Shown: positions 34,113 to 43,888 of the stretch, piece by piece
Layout: each line of letters starts with the position of its first letter
How positions within the stretch are numbered: position 1 is the stretch's first letter
The notes under the pieces: model-generated
The model's database searches: none
Told to the model about the DNA's origin: nothing
The model's input: only the letters and a program-made list of their open reading frames with translations
From: Desulfobulbus sp.
Lineage (GTDB): Bacteria > Desulfobacterota > Desulfobulbia > Desulfobulbales > Desulfobulbaceae
DNA: 64,000 bases
Reading direction: 5' to 3'
NCBI RefSeq assembly: GCF_030824455.1
Contig: NZ_JAVBXR010000110.1
Location: 29,155-93,154, forward strand
Made by a program: the position numbers and the translations under genes

Positions 34113-35366
34113 CTACCGTCCGATCTGAATAGCTTTGAGAGCAGCTGCAGTGGAGGATTGTCCACTGGAGTAAACATCAACGGCTGATTTAGCGCAGCCA
34201 GCTGACATCATGCCCTTTTCCGGACTGGAAACGACAAATCCGTTGCCGTCCATAGTTACGCCCAAAGCCTTGCCCTGCTCGCCAAGAGCCGGTTCCATGC
34301 CAGTCGCCAGGACACAGAGGTCGACCTTTTGATGCACTTTCGCACCGGTGATCGCGTTTTCAGCAACCACGGTGACGCCACCATCGCGTTCGGCAACAAT
34401 GTCGGCCACCTTGCCTTTGATAAAGGTGGTGTTTGCATCGGCCATGAACTTCTCGCGGAAATGCTCGTATTTCCCAGGGGTGCGCAGATCGATGTAAAAT
34501 ACATAGATCTTGGCGTCCGGATACTGGCTCCGGATATAGGAAATATGCTTGAAGGTGGCCATGCAGCAGATATAGGAGCAGTGCTGCAAATGGTTCTCAT
34601 CGCGGGATCCGGCGCATTGCACAAAGGCAAAGGAAGCCGGTTCTTTGTTGTCGCCGGGTCGGACGATTTTGCCTCTTGTCGGACCGTTGTCGGCAGCCAA
34701 ACGCTCCATCATCATATTGGTGATGATCGCCTGAGAGGAATTGTAATTCAAATTGGTGATCTTGTTGGCGTCGTAAGGATTCCAACCGGTCGACCAGATA
34801 ATGGAGCTGACCTTCAGCGTAAAGGTTTTGGGCTGCATGTCCAACTCAACGGCGTTGTACTTGCAGGCGGCCTTGACGGCGTCCAGACAGGCGGCGGAAC
34901 ACGCTTCTTTGGCCAGCACATAACGGCGAGGAAACGCCATCTCGTGGGGCAGATAAGCGGCCTTGGTCTTGCCCATGCCAAAGTTGAAGGCGTCTTCAAT
35001 CTCGTCGGTGCAGACCTGGGCGCAATCGCCGCAAGCGGTGCAGTTGGAGTTGATGTAGCGGGGCGCTGTTTCCAGCTGAACCTCAAAGTTGCCAGGCCCG
35101 CCGGAGATCGACTTCACGGTGGTCAGGGTGTAGGTTCTAATTTTTCGGTTGTCCTTGATGCGTTTGAAATTGATCTCAAGTCCACATGTTGGGGGACAAA
35201 GTTTGGGGAAATACTGATTGAGCTGGGCTACGCGGCCACCAAAATAAGAGTTTTTCTCGATCAGAAAAACGTCGTTGCCGACTTCAGCAGCTTCAAGCGC
35301 GGCGGTCAAACCACTTATACCGCCACCCACAACCAGTACCGCACCATTGCCTGCAGTGTCACTCAT
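34113..35366 (-). CDS. qmoA: Quinone-interacting oxidoreductase subunit QmoA
   Basis: 417 residues, HdrA-like. The FAD fold VVGGGISGLTAALEA starts at about 12. Cys57 and Cys61 (CPPTCGLEINFKR) are followed by a 4Fe-4S site at Cys109, 112, 115, 119 (CTACGDCAQVC) and a later cysteine group (HCSYICCMATFKH). QmoAB may use flavin-based electron confurcation when feeding APS reductase; that is a hypothesis from the family. TGGAGG precedes the ATG. A weak promoter-like pair occurs upstream, but read-through from aprBA is also possible. Confidence 0.95.
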   Translation of the reverse strand: MSDTAGNGAVLVVGGGISGLTAALEAAEVGNDVFLIEKNSYFGGRVAQLNQYFPKLCPPTCGLEINFKRIKDNRKIRTYTLTTVKSISGGPGNFEVQLETAPRYINSNCTACGDCAQVCTDEIEDAFNFGMGKTKAAYLPHEMAFPRRYVLAKEACSAACLDAVKAACKYNAVELDMQPKTFTLKVSSIIWSTGWNPYDANKITNLNYNSSQAIITNMMMERLAADNGPTRGKIVRPGDNKEPASFAFVQCAGSRDENHLQHCSYICCMATFKHISYIRSQYPDAKIYVFYIDLRTPGKYEHFREKFMADANTTFIKGKVADIVAERDGGVTVVAENAITGAKVHQKVDLCVLATGMEPALGEQGKALGVTMDGNGFVVSSPEKGMMSAGCAKSAVDVYSSGQSSTAAALKAIQIGR

Positions 35367-35482
35367 GCCAAACCTCCATAACTGCTGGTATTGATGAAAG
35401 GTGATTTCTGGTTCAATTGATCCGAAATGTGAAAAATTACTTCATCTTTCGCATCAACTCAAACAAAATCAGAGCCGTATAC

Positions 35483-35520
35483 AAAAAATCTCCAGACCCC
35501 ACAAGGGAGTCTGGAGATTT
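35483..35520 (-). terminator. Intrinsic terminator after aprA
   Basis: On the minus strand AATCTCCAGACTCCC pairs with GGGGTCTGGAGATT around TTGT, followed by six Ts. It lies 30 bases after aprA and 117 before qmoA. It would lower qmo expression relative to aprBA if read-through is partial. Confidence 0.9.
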
Positions 35521-35549
35521 TATTGGAGACAATTAGTGTCGTCTCGAGA

Positions 35550-37565
35550 TCAGATCCAAGGAGTGGTCTCGATGATGTTCACGCAATTGACCTTCTCGCA
35601 CTTCCACTCATTGGTCTTAGGATCAAAGGTGGAGTTAACGAATACCTTCCAGTTCTCATCATCAACGGTCGGATAATCGGAGCGATAGTAGAATCCGGGG
35701 TAACGGGACTCTTTACGGAACTCGATGTGACGAATGTGGGTTTCTACACACCAGATGCGGTGATAGTTCTCCCAAGCGCGCATCAACTCGTGCAGGTCGC
35801 CGGCTGCCATCTTCGCTGCATCTTCACGCATCAAGCGGAGCAGATCCAGACAGATGTTCAGCAGCTTGCCGGAGGTCATGTAGTAGGTTGCAACACCACC
35901 GCCGTACTCGTCGGTGGCTTTCATCAGACGCATCATCATTCCGGACGGTTTTACATAGTTCGGATTGACGTCGGCTGCGGTGGATGCATCCTTGAACTGG
36001 TTGTACAGCTTGACCGGTGCGTAGATCTCGTCAGCCAGTTCTTGGGGGGTCTGTGCTAATTCAGGGGCGAATGCAGCGTTGTCGCGGCAATATTTCACCA
36101 TCATTTTTGCACAGATACGACCCTCGGCATGAGAGCCGGAGGAGAACTTGTGACCGGATGCGCCAACGCCGTCACCTGCGGTGAACAGACCGTTAACGGT
36201 GGTCATACGGTTGTAGCCCCACTTGTACTGATGCGAACGAGGACCGTCGATTGCCGGTACCCAGCTCTCTTCCGGACCTGAGGTCCAGATGCCGCAACAA
36301 CCGGAGTGAGAACCCAGCATGTAGGGTTCGGTCGGCATGATCTCGGAACCAACTTTCTCCGGCTCGATATCAGCGCCAGCCCACAGACCAGCCTGACCAA
36401 CGGACATATCCAAGAAATCTTCCCAAGCCTCAGACTCAAGGTGCTTCCAGAACTTCTTCACTTCTTTTTCGTCTTTGCCGGCTGCACGTTGTGCATCCAG
36501 GAAGGCGTTCAGAGCAACGTCGGTAGCCATGTAGATCGGACCGCGGCCAGCCTTCAGCTCGTTGAGCATCAGGTGGTTGCGCAGACAGGTCGGGGTAACC
36601 GCAGAGGCGCCGTACGGCATGAATTGGGCCAACTCTTCCTTAACTGCAGGGCTGTTGGCGTAGAACTCGCCAAGACCGTTCTGCACTTTGGCCTTGAACA
36701 GCAGGAACCATGCGCCAACCGGGCCGTAACCGTCTTTGAAGCGCGCCGGTGTGAAACGGTTTTCCATCATGGTCAGGGTTGCGCCAACCTGTGCACACAT
36801 GGTGTAGGTGGAACCTGCGTTCCATACCGGGTACCATGCACGGCCTTTACCTTCACCGGTGGACCGGGGACGGAAGATGTTAACAGCGCCGCCGCAGGCT
36901 ACGAGAGCTGCTTTGCATTTGTAAACATGAACTTTGTTCTCGCGGGTGGAGAAACCAACAGCACCGGCGATGGTGTTGTCTTTGTTTTTGTCAAGCAGCA
37001 TCTTAACGATGAAAATACGCTCATGAATGTTCTCTTCGCCTAACGCCTTCTTGGCCGGCTCAGCGACGATGCATTTGTAGGATTCGCCGTTGATCATGAT
37101 CTGCCACTTGCCGGTACGTACCGGAGCTCCGCCCTCACGAAGGGTTTTAGCAGGCTTGGAACCGTCAAGGTTGGATCCGTCTTCAGCTCTCTTCCAAACG
37201 GGCAGACCCCACTCTTCGAACAGCTTTACGGACTCGTCAACGTGACGACCAAGGTCGTAGATAAGGTCTTCGCGAACAACGCCCATCAGGTCGTTGCGAA
37301 CCATCTTGACATAGTCTTCGATGGCGTTCTCGCCGATGTAGGTGTTAATAGCGGAAAGACCCTGTGCAACAGCGCCGGAGCGCTCCATGGACGCCTTGTC
37401 CACCAGGATGATTTTCATGCCTTCCGGAGCCCATTTCTTGATCTCAAAAGCGGCGCCGCAAGCAGCCATACCACCGCCGACGATCAGCACGTCACAGCTA
37501 TGCTCAACGATTTCCGGATCGACAACGGCGGCAAGCTCGCCTTTCGGCTTATTTGGTAATGCCAT
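35550..37565 (-). CDS. aprA: Adenylylsulfate reductase subunit alpha
   Basis: 671 residues. AprA reduces adenosine 5'-phosphosulfate to sulfite and AMP in the cytoplasm, using FAD. The dinucleotide fold IVGGGMAACGAAFEIKK lies at 28-44, with the FAD-contacting ERSGAVAQGLSAIN after it; the carboxyl end (KWGYNRMTTVNGLFTAGDG and GASGHKFSSGSHAEGR) is typical of the fumarate-reductase fold. It is 66 bases after aprB, its electron-transfer subunit. Presence of aprBA with qmoABC in the reductive form implies sulfate respiration. Confidence 0.97.
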   Translation of the reverse strand: MALPNKPKGELAAVVDPEIVEHSCDVLIVGGGMAACGAAFEIKKWAPEGMKIILVDKASMERSGAVAQGLSAINTYIGENAIEDYVKMVRNDLMGVVREDLIYDLGRHVDESVKLFEEWGLPVWKRAEDGSNLDGSKPAKTLREGGAPVRTGKWQIMINGESYKCIVAEPAKKALGEENIHERIFIVKMLLDKNKDNTIAGAVGFSTRENKVHVYKCKAALVACGGAVNIFRPRSTGEGKGRAWYPVWNAGSTYTMCAQVGATLTMMENRFTPARFKDGYGPVGAWFLLFKAKVQNGLGEFYANSPAVKEELAQFMPYGASAVTPTCLRNHLMLNELKAGRGPIYMATDVALNAFLDAQRAAGKDEKEVKKFWKHLESEAWEDFLDMSVGQAGLWAGADIEPEKVGSEIMPTEPYMLGSHSGCCGIWTSGPEESWVPAIDGPRSHQYKWGYNRMTTVNGLFTAGDGVGASGHKFSSGSHAEGRICAKMMVKYCRDNAAFAPELAQTPQELADEIYAPVKLYNQFKDASTAADVNPNYVKPSGMMMRLMKATDEYGGGVATYYMTSGKLLNICLDLLRLMREDAAKMAAGDLHELMRAWENYHRIWCVETHIRHIEFRKESRYPGFYYRSDYPTVDDENWKVFVNSTFDPKTNEWKCEKVNCVNIIETTPWI

Positions 37566-37631
37566 ATTTCTATCTCCTCAGTAGTATTTTCAGAATAGAA
37601 TTTTGAGTGAACCCTTGTTTCCCGTTGACGC

Positions 37632-38057
37632 TTAGGCCAGCTTAGTGGGGGTCGGCAGATTGGCCTCAAGCAACAAACACTCGTCGTCAAGGTTTGCACC
37701 CTTCTGACCGGCGTACTCGTTGGCAGCGCCTTCAGCGGTGGTCCGAATCGGGAATTTAAAACGCTTTACGTTGCCATTGCGGAACTTAACGGTCCACATG
37801 ATGGAATCGGAAGAACGCATCGGATGAACCTGGCCGCCCATGGGCACGAAGTCGTCATAGCCACGAACAAAGATAGCGCCTTGCGGGCAAATCTTAACAC
37901 AGGAGTAGCACTCCCAGCATGCATCCGGCTCCTGATTGTACGCTCTCATGGCCTCAACATTGAGAACCATCAGATCGTTGGGGCAGATGTACATGCAAGC
38001 GGTCTTATCGCCGCCCTTGCAACCATCACATTTTGAAGGATCTACGTAACTTGGCAT
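37632..38057 (-). CDS. aprB: Adenylylsulfate reductase subunit beta
   Basis: 141 residues with two 4Fe-4S clusters. The ligands are Cys10, 13, 21, 25 (with the family's long insert, CDGCKGGDKTACMYIC) and Cys47, 50, 53, 57 (CWECYSCVKIC). The carboxyl tail (WTVKFRNGNVKRFKFPIRT and after) wraps around AprA in known structures. GAGGAGG precedes the ATG. Upstream there is a promoter candidate with a leader of about 200 bases. Confidence 0.97.
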   Translation of the reverse strand: MPSYVDPSKCDGCKGGDKTACMYICPNDLMVLNVEAMRAYNQEPDACWECYSCVKICPQGAIFVRGYDDFVPMGGQVHPMRSSDSIMWTVKFRNGNVKRFKFPIRTTAEGAANEYAGQKGANLDDECLLLEANLPTPTKLA

Positions 38058-38272
38058 TAAACTACCTCCTCACTTGGATTTTCCTTTATGGCGTCCGAAC
38101 TGGACAGCCAATAACCTCTAGCTTCTTGCTTCAAGAAAAACAAATACTCACGTCATGCAGCCATCCGTTTTCCACCGCAACCATTTTTTAGAACATGCTC
38201 ATTTAACACGTCTTTTCAGACATTTTATTATTTTTCAAAAAATGAACAGCCACTCATTCTGGTTGTGTGAGT
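38058..38272 (-). other. Long untranslated leader of aprBA
   Basis: About 215 bases between the promoter and aprB contain no ORF with a ribosome site. The leader is AT-rich with runs such as ATTTTTTGAAAAAT. No known riboswitch was recognised. The ribosome site GAGGAGG sits at 38065-38073. Confidence 0.5.
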
Positions 38273-38301
38273 CTTTTAATTTGTTGCCCCACCTATGTCA
38301 A
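38273..38301 (-). promoter_or_regulatory. Candidate promoter of aprBA
   Basis: A perfect TTGACA (38301-38296) and TAAAAG (38278-38273), 17 bases apart, on the minus strand. Transcription would begin near 38266. The -10 is only four of six, so the call rests mainly on the -35 and its placing in the 403-base ftsK-aprB gap. The rest of that gap (38302-38460) shows no gene and no clear ftsK terminator. Confidence 0.5.
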
Positions 38302-38460
38302 GAAAAATCGTCAAAACAAGGCTGAACAGCAAAATTTAACCAAAGCATCAGAATTATGGATACATACTGATAAACATGCCGTCTGGCAACTCTTTCCCAC
38401 ACGCTGAACACGGCGCCAGCGAATCAAACGGCGGCTTGCGCGGCTCTCATCGCACACCGG

Positions 38461-40632
38461 TCAATCATCCTCGCTATAGCTTGATCGGGCAAAAACCTCA
38501 CGCGGCCGCGAGCCGTCGGCAGGGCCGACAATGCCTTCCTTCTCCATAATTTCGATCATCCTTGCGGCGCGATTGTAGCCGACGCGCAGCCGACGCTGCA
38601 CCATGGAAATCGAGGCCTGCCCTGTTTCCGTCACCACGGCGACTGCTTCGTCATACTTCTCATCATATTCCTCATCAGTGGCAACCCCGCCGTCCGCCTC
38701 TTCTTCAACCACCTGCAACACCGATTCGTCGTATTCGGCGCTCCCCTGCAGCTTCAGACACTCGACAAGTCGCTCGGTTTCGTGCTCAGAAATAAAGGCG
38801 CCGTGGATGCGCTGCAGCTTGGCGGCGCCGGGCGGGAGGAAAAGCATGTCCCCCATGCCCAGGAGGTGCTCGGCGCCCGAACCGTCAAGGATGGTGCGCG
38901 AATCGACCTTGGACGAAACCTTAAACGATATTCGCGTAGGAAAATTGGCCTTGATCAACCCGGTGAGCACGTCCACTGAAGGGCGCTGCGTCGCCAGAAT
39001 AATGTGCATTCCGGCGGCGCGCGCCATCTGCGCTAAGCGGGCGATGGACGTTTCCACATCTTTTGAGGCGACCATCATCAAATCGGCGAGTTCATCGACA
39101 ATAATAACAATATAGGGCAGCTTTTCTTCCGCGACGTTGTTGTACGAGGCAAAGGATTTCACCCGTCGCTCTTCAAGCAGACGATAGCGGCGTTCCATTT
39201 CGCGCACGGCCCACAACAGCGCCCGCGACGCCATTTTCGCCTCGACCACCACCGGGTGGAGCAGATGAGGTATGTCGTCGTACATCGACAATTCGATCCG
39301 CTTGGGATCGATCATCAGCAAGCGCACGTCGTCAGGCGTGGCCTTGAACAGGATGGAGGCGATAAAGGCGTTGATCGCCACCGATTTGCCCGCCCCGGTC
39401 GCGCCAGCAATCAGCAGATGGGGCATCCGCGCCAGGTTGGCCACCACCGGCCGGCCGATGACGTCAAAGCCAAGCGCCAGGGTGAGCATGGAAGCGGCGT
39501 CCTGATACTCGTCGGTCAAGAGGATATCGCGCAGGAATACGGTTTTACGGATCGGATTGGGAATCTCAATGCCGATGGCCGCCTTGCCGGGAATGGAGCC
39601 GACAATCCGCACCCGATCCACCTTGAGCACCATGGCCAAGTCGTCCGCCAAGGTGACGATCTTGTTGATCTTGACCCCCGGCGCCGGAGCAAATTCGTAG
39701 GTGGTGACCACCGGCCCCGGCGAAATGCCAGCCACTGTTCCCTGCACCCCGAAATCCTGAAGTTTGGCCAGCAAGGTGGCGCTCACCTCATAGTAGTGTT
39801 CGCGGCTCAGCTCAATATCGCCCTCGTCGTTCTGATCAAGCAAGGTCAGCGGCGGCAGTTGGAAATCGCTCAATCGCGGCGTTTTAGGACCGCGATCCTC
39901 GGCGAGAGCCTCCTGCTTCTGTTTTGGCGCGTTTTTCAACGGCTCATGCACCGCAGGGGGGGCAACGGTTTCAGGCGCAGGCTGGGATTTTTTTGCCGCC
40001 GTTTTCGGAGCGGCAGGGGCTTTCACGCGCCGTTCCGAGTTTGCCGCCTCTGATTCCAATGGCTTCGCGAGCGGTTGGGCGACGCCAACTTCCGCTGACC
40101 TGCGCCGCACCAGGGCCAAAGGAGAAAATCGCACCGAAGCCATCAGGGAAAAAATCAGCAGCAACAGCAACACCAGCATCGAACCGACACCGCCGATAGC
40201 GCTGTGCAGCAGGGTCCAGACCAGAGAGCCCAAATAGCCGCCGGGCGCCACAAAGGCCGCCGGCAAAAGCATCTGCTCAAAGGCGCCGAACAGCCCTGAA
40301 GAGCTGATCATGGCTCCGGAGAGGCCTGCGACTATGGCGGGCAGGCGATTGGTTGCAGGACGCGACAGCAGCACCGTGGTCATGGCGTAGCCAAGGATGC
40401 CCACGGGAAAAACGGCAATCAGGCCGAAAATCGACAACAGGTAGTGAGCAAAATAGAAACCAATGGCGCCGCACCAATTGGCGGCCGGTTGCTGCAGGGC
40501 GGGCTCCGGGCCAAGCAACGGCAGGCTGTAGCTGCCAAGGGCCAGCAAAAGAAAGAGTACAAAAAACAGGAGGATGAGAGAAACAACCTCTTGCCGGCTT
40601 CTGGGCTGCGGTCGCGAGACGGATGTGGACAT
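38461..40632 (-). CDS. ftsK: DNA translocase FtsK
   Basis: 723 residues, the short-linker form. Four hydrophobic spans in the first 180 residues anchor it at the septum. After a proline/alanine-rich linker comes the motor: Walker A GATGAGKSV (near 407) and Walker B IIVDELADLM (near 512). The carboxyl gamma domain is a winged helix (QASISMVQRRLRVGYNRAAR) that reads KOPS-type sequences and activates XerCD. It pumps chromosome ends apart during division. A candidate -10 TACAAT lies about 130 bases upstream. Confidence 0.96.
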   Translation of the reverse strand: MSTSVSRPQPRSRQEVVSLILLFFVLFLLLALGSYSLPLLGPEPALQQPAANWCGAIGFYFAHYLLSIFGLIAVFPVGILGYAMTTVLLSRPATNRLPAIVAGLSGAMISSSGLFGAFEQMLLPAAFVAPGGYLGSLVWTLLHSAIGGVGSMLVLLLLLIFSLMASVRFSPLALVRRRSAEVGVAQPLAKPLESEAANSERRVKAPAAPKTAAKKSQPAPETVAPPAVHEPLKNAPKQKQEALAEDRGPKTPRLSDFQLPPLTLLDQNDEGDIELSREHYYEVSATLLAKLQDFGVQGTVAGISPGPVVTTYEFAPAPGVKINKIVTLADDLAMVLKVDRVRIVGSIPGKAAIGIEIPNPIRKTVFLRDILLTDEYQDAASMLTLALGFDVIGRPVVANLARMPHLLIAGATGAGKSVAINAFIASILFKATPDDVRLLMIDPKRIELSMYDDIPHLLHPVVVEAKMASRALLWAVREMERRYRLLEERRVKSFASYNNVAEEKLPYIVIIVDELADLMMVASKDVETSIARLAQMARAAGMHIILATQRPSVDVLTGLIKANFPTRISFKVSSKVDSRTILDGSGAEHLLGMGDMLFLPPGAAKLQRIHGAFISEHETERLVECLKLQGSAEYDESVLQVVEEEADGGVATDEEYDEKYDEAVAVVTETGQASISMVQRRLRVGYNRAARMIEIMEKEGIVGPADGSRPREVFARSSYSEDD

Positions 40633-40919
40633 ACCAAGGTGCTCAAATAAGGCCCGACATGGTCACGCCGTGCAAGCTTCAAAGACAAGTCGCGTCCTCG
40701 GCGCCGTTGCGGCGGCCGCTTAGGCGCCCTGAAACACGCACGGGCGAGATGGGCAATGGCGGGAAGGATTGTATCCCGAAAAAATACCAATCACTCTCCT
40801 CGCCCTGATGGGGGAGACTGCACGGCGGCAATCACCAACGCGGCGGCAGAGCGAAAGAGTGGAACCAGATTGGCGAAGTCTGAAAGAAAGACAAGCGGCC
40901 TCCCGGCGACAGGCGGGAT
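40633..40919. other. Gap between ftsK and nusB, no gene seen
   Basis: 287 bases with no supportable ORF. It must hold the end of the rib-nusB transcript and the ftsK promoter. A short CCCG/CGGG pairing followed by CTTGTCTTTCTTT (minus strand, about 40885-40920) might be a weak terminator; the call is tentative. Confidence 0.4.
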
Positions 40920-41342
40920 TTATCGAGGCAACGAGGCCTGCACGGCGTCAAGAATGCCGTTGATAAACGCTACAGATTCGCCGATGGAATAGCGCTTGGC
41001 AATCTCCAGGGCCTCGTTGATCGCCACCTGAGCGGGCGCCTGGTCGCAGTCGCGCATTTCATACACGGCAATGCGCAGAATGTTCCGATCCACATGGGAC
41101 ATGCGCTCCACCCGCCAATTGTGCGAATGTTCCGCCAGGAGGGCATCAATTGCGTCGCAGTCTCGGCAGATGCCCTGGATCAGTTCACGACCGTAGGGCA
41201 AGGATTGTTCACTGACGTCAAAGGCCTGACAAAAGACGTCAAAATCTCTGCCCACCTCTTCAGGAGCGCCGGAGCGCTCCTGAAAATCGTGGCTGAATAA
41301 AAACTGCAAGGCCAACTCTCGCGATTTGCGACGTAATCCCAT
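40920..41342 (-). CDS. nusB: Transcription antitermination protein NusB
   Basis: 140 residues, an all-helical protein that with S10 (NusE) binds boxA in rRNA leaders. It begins MGLRRKSRELALQFLFSHDF and includes the family segment NWRVERMSHVDRNILRIAVY and NEALEIAKRYSIGESVAFIN. It ends the riboflavin operon, 62 bases after ribH, a common pairing. Confidence 0.96.
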   Translation of the reverse strand: MGLRRKSRELALQFLFSHDFQERSGAPEEVGRDFDVFCQAFDVSEQSLPYGRELIQGICRDCDAIDALLAEHSHNWRVERMSHVDRNILRIAVYEMRDCDQAPAQVAINEALEIAKRYSIGESVAFINGILDAVQASLPR

Positions 41343-41404
41343 GAAATTCTATGACAATCGATAAAGGTAAAGAAAACGCGCTGCAAGCAGGCGCGCACAG
41401 GCGA

Positions 41405-41872
41405 TCAGCCGATCGCTTCCAGCAGATTGATCATCTCAAGCGCGGCAACCGCCACGTCCGAGCCCTTGTTGCCGGCCTTGGTTCCGGCGCGCTCAATGGC
41501 CTGCTCGATGGTTTCGGTGGTCAAGACGCCGAAGAGCACTGGAATGGAGGCGTCGAGCATCACCTGTGCCGTGCCCTTGGCCACTTCGCCAGCCACGTAA
41601 TCAAAATGAGGCGTGGCGCCGCGAATCACCGCGCCGAGACAGATAACCGCCTCATACTTGCCCGACCTCGCCATTTTTTGCGCTGCCAGAGGAATTTCAA
41701 AGGCTCCGGGCACCCGGGCAACCACGATGTCGTCGGTGTTGACCCCGGAACGCACCAAGGTGTCGATCGCCCCTTCCAGCAGTTTTTCAGAGATAAACGA
41801 ATTAAACCGGGCCACGACAATGCCGATTTTACGTCCCGCGCCCTGTAAATGTCCTTCAAGATACTGTGCCAT
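41405..41872 (-). CDS. ribH: 6,7-dimethyl-8-ribityllumazine synthase
   Basis: 155 residues. Joins 5-amino-6-ribitylaminouracil to 3,4-dihydroxybutanone phosphate, the step before riboflavin synthase. The substrate loop [33 protein letters not shown] and the catalytic histidine in [16 protein letters not shown] are intact. The protein usually forms pentamers or capsids. It follows ribBA by 23 bases. Confidence 0.97.
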   Translation of the reverse strand: MAQYLEGHLQGAGRKIGIVVARFNSFISEKLLEGAIDTLVRSGVNTDDIVVARVPGAFEIPLAAQKMARSGKYEAVICLGAVIRGATPHFDYVAGEVAKGTAQVMLDASIPVLFGVLTTETIEQAIERAGTKAGNKGSDVAVAALEMINLLEAIG

Positions 41873-41895
41873 GCTGTGTTCCTGTAGTTAAAATA

Positions 41896-43140
41896 TCACG
41901 GATCCCTGGTGATGCATCCCATCGGCTGATCGCCGTACAATTCAAGGATATGTCCCATTTTATCGCGTTTGGTTCGCAGATAGTCCTTGTTTTCCTCGTC
42001 GCCGGGAATCTCGATGGGCAGGCGATCCGTCACTTCGAGCCCGTAGCCCTCCAGGCCAATAATCTTTTTGGGATTATTGGTCAAAAGGCGCATTTTGCGC
42101 ACGCCCAAATCGCGGAGAATCTGGGCGCCGATGCCGTAATCGCGCAGATCGGGTTTGAACCCGAGGCGAATATTGGCCTCGACCGTGTCCAGGCCGTCGT
42201 TGTCCTGCAATTTGTAGGCCTTGAGCTTGTTGATTAGGCCGATGCCGCGACCCTCCTGGCGCATATACAGCACCACGCCCCGACCCTCTTGCTCAACCAT
42301 GCGCATCGCTGCGTGCAGCTGCGAGCCGCAGTCGCAACGGGCGGAGCCAAAGACGTCGCCGGTCAGGCATTCGGAATGGACGCGCACCATCACCGGCTCT
42401 TCCGGATTGATCTCGCCTTTGACCAGGGCCACATGCTCCTGACCGTCAACATCGTTTTGATAGGCGATCAAACGGAACTCGCCGGCGTGGAAGGTGGGCA
42501 GCCGGGCCTCTGCGGCGCGGCGCACCAGCACGTCCTTGCGCAAACGGTAGGCGACTAGATCGGCGATGGTGGCGATCTTCAGGCCATGTTGCTGAGCAAA
42601 GACCTCCAGATCGGGCATGCGCGCCATGGTGCCGTCGTCCTTCATAATTTCGCAGATGATGCCGGCGGTGCGCAGACCTGCGATGCGAGCCAAATCAACC
42701 GAACCTTCGGTCTGACCGGTGCGGACCAGAACGCCGCCGCCTCGGGCGCGCAGGGGAAAGATGTGCCCGGGGCTGATGATGTCGCGAGGCGTGGCCTTGG
42801 GGTCCACTGCCGCCTCGATGGTCCGGGCGCGATCCGCCGCTGAGATGCCGGTGCTGACGCCGGTGCGGGCTTCAATGCTGATGGTGAACCCGGTGCCGTA
42901 CGGCGACTGATTGTTGGACACCATCATCGGCAAGCCCAACTGATCAATAATGTCCGGGCTCATGGCCAGGCAAATCAGACCGCGGCCGTGGGTGGCCATG
43001 AAATTGATGGCCTCCGGCGTCACCATCTCCGCCGCCATGCAGAGGTCGCCCTCGTTTTCACGATCCTCGTCGTCCACCAGAATAACCATCTTTCCGGCTT
43101 TGATGTCCTGCACTACCTCTTCTATCGAACTGACTGCCAT
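41896..43140 (-). CDS. ribBA: Bifunctional DHBP synthase / GTP cyclohydrolase II
   Basis: 414 residues, a natural fusion. Residues 1 to about 200 make 3,4-dihydroxybutanone 4-phosphate from ribulose 5-phosphate (acidic motif [10 protein letters not shown], 23-32; [12 protein letters not shown]). From about 205 the GTP cyclohydrolase II domain opens GTP: zinc cysteines in [18 protein letters not shown], catalytic loop RQEGRGIGL and [12 protein letters not shown]. Both halves have their key residues, so both should be active. The 94-base gap before it, after ribE, is empty. Confidence 0.97.
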   Translation of the reverse strand: MAVSSIEEVVQDIKAGKMVILVDDEDRENEGDLCMAAEMVTPEAINFMATHGRGLICLAMSPDIIDQLGLPMMVSNNQSPYGTGFTISIEARTGVSTGISAADRARTIEAAVDPKATPRDIISPGHIFPLRARGGGVLVRTGQTEGSVDLARIAGLRTAGIICEIMKDDGTMARMPDLEVFAQQHGLKIATIADLVAYRLRKDVLVRRAAEARLPTFHAGEFRLIAYQNDVDGQEHVALVKGEINPEEPVMVRVHSECLTGDVFGSARCDCGSQLHAAMRMVEQEGRGVVLYMRQEGRGIGLINKLKAYKLQDNDGLDTVEANIRLGFKPDLRDYGIGAQILRDLGVRKMRLLTNNPKKIIGLEGYGLEVTDRLPIEIPGDEENKDYLRTKRDKMGHILELYGDQPMGCITRDP

Positions 43141-43234
43141 ATCATGCCTCGTTGCGGAAAGGCCGCTTTGCCGCGGTCTTCCCTCTTGCTCAACCCCTCC
43201 AGGCGCGTGCCCGGAGAGCGATCCTCAACCAATC

Positions 43235-43888
43235 TTACAGAAATCCGTGCTGAGCGAGAAAGGCCGGATTGATCCGGTTTTCCGCAGCAGTGCCGGACGA
43301 TTGTTCCGCCAGTAGTTTTTCCACATATTTGCCGATCATGTCGACTTCAAGGTTCACCCGGTCGCCCTCCTTCAGGCCGCCCAAGGTGGTGACCGACAAG
43401 GTGTGGGGGATGATGGACACTGAAAAACGACCGCGCTCGCAGGCGTTCACCGTCAGGCTGACTCCGTTGATGGTGATCGAGCCTTTTTCCACCACATACT
43501 TGGTCAGCGCCGGGTCCAGGGAAAAGGTGAACAGGGTGAAATCGCCGGTTGCGCGGCGCTGTTCCACCCGCCCCTGGGCGTCGACGTGACCGCTGACCAG
43601 ATGGCCGCCCAAACGGTCGCTCAGGCGCAGCGCCCGCTCCAGATTGACCCGATGACCGGTCTGCAGTTGGCCCAGCCCGGTTCGGGTCAAACTTTCCGGC
43701 GACACGTCGACGTAAAACCTGGCCCCCTTGATGTTGCGCGCCGTCAGACAGGCACCGTTCACCGCGATCGATTCGCCCTCTTGGGGATCGGTCAGGGCAA
43801 AATCCGCGTCCAGGCCAAAGATCATGCCCCCGCCGGCCGGCCGCTTTTCAACCAGCGTGCCCAGCCCTTGGATGATCCCGGTGAACAT
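43235..43888 (-). CDS. ribE: Riboflavin synthase subunit alpha
   Basis: 217 residues. Dismutates two lumazine molecules to riboflavin. The two tandem barrels each have the signature: [12 protein letters not shown] at the start and [10 protein letters not shown] near 90, with [16 protein letters not shown] in the second. The ATG abuts the upstream TPR stop (TAAATG), so translation is probably coupled. Downstream FAD enzymes (AprA, QmoAB) depend on this pathway. Confidence 0.96.
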   Translation of the reverse strand: MFTGIIQGLGTLVEKRPAGGGMIFGLDADFALTDPQEGESIAVNGACLTARNIKGARFYVDVSPESLTRTGLGQLQTGHRVNLERALRLSDRLGGHLVSGHVDAQGRVEQRRATGDFTLFTFSLDPALTKYVVEKGSITINGVSLTVNACERGRFSVSIIPHTLSVTTLGGLKEGDRVNLEVDMIGKYVEKLLAEQSSGTAAENRINPAFLAQHGFL

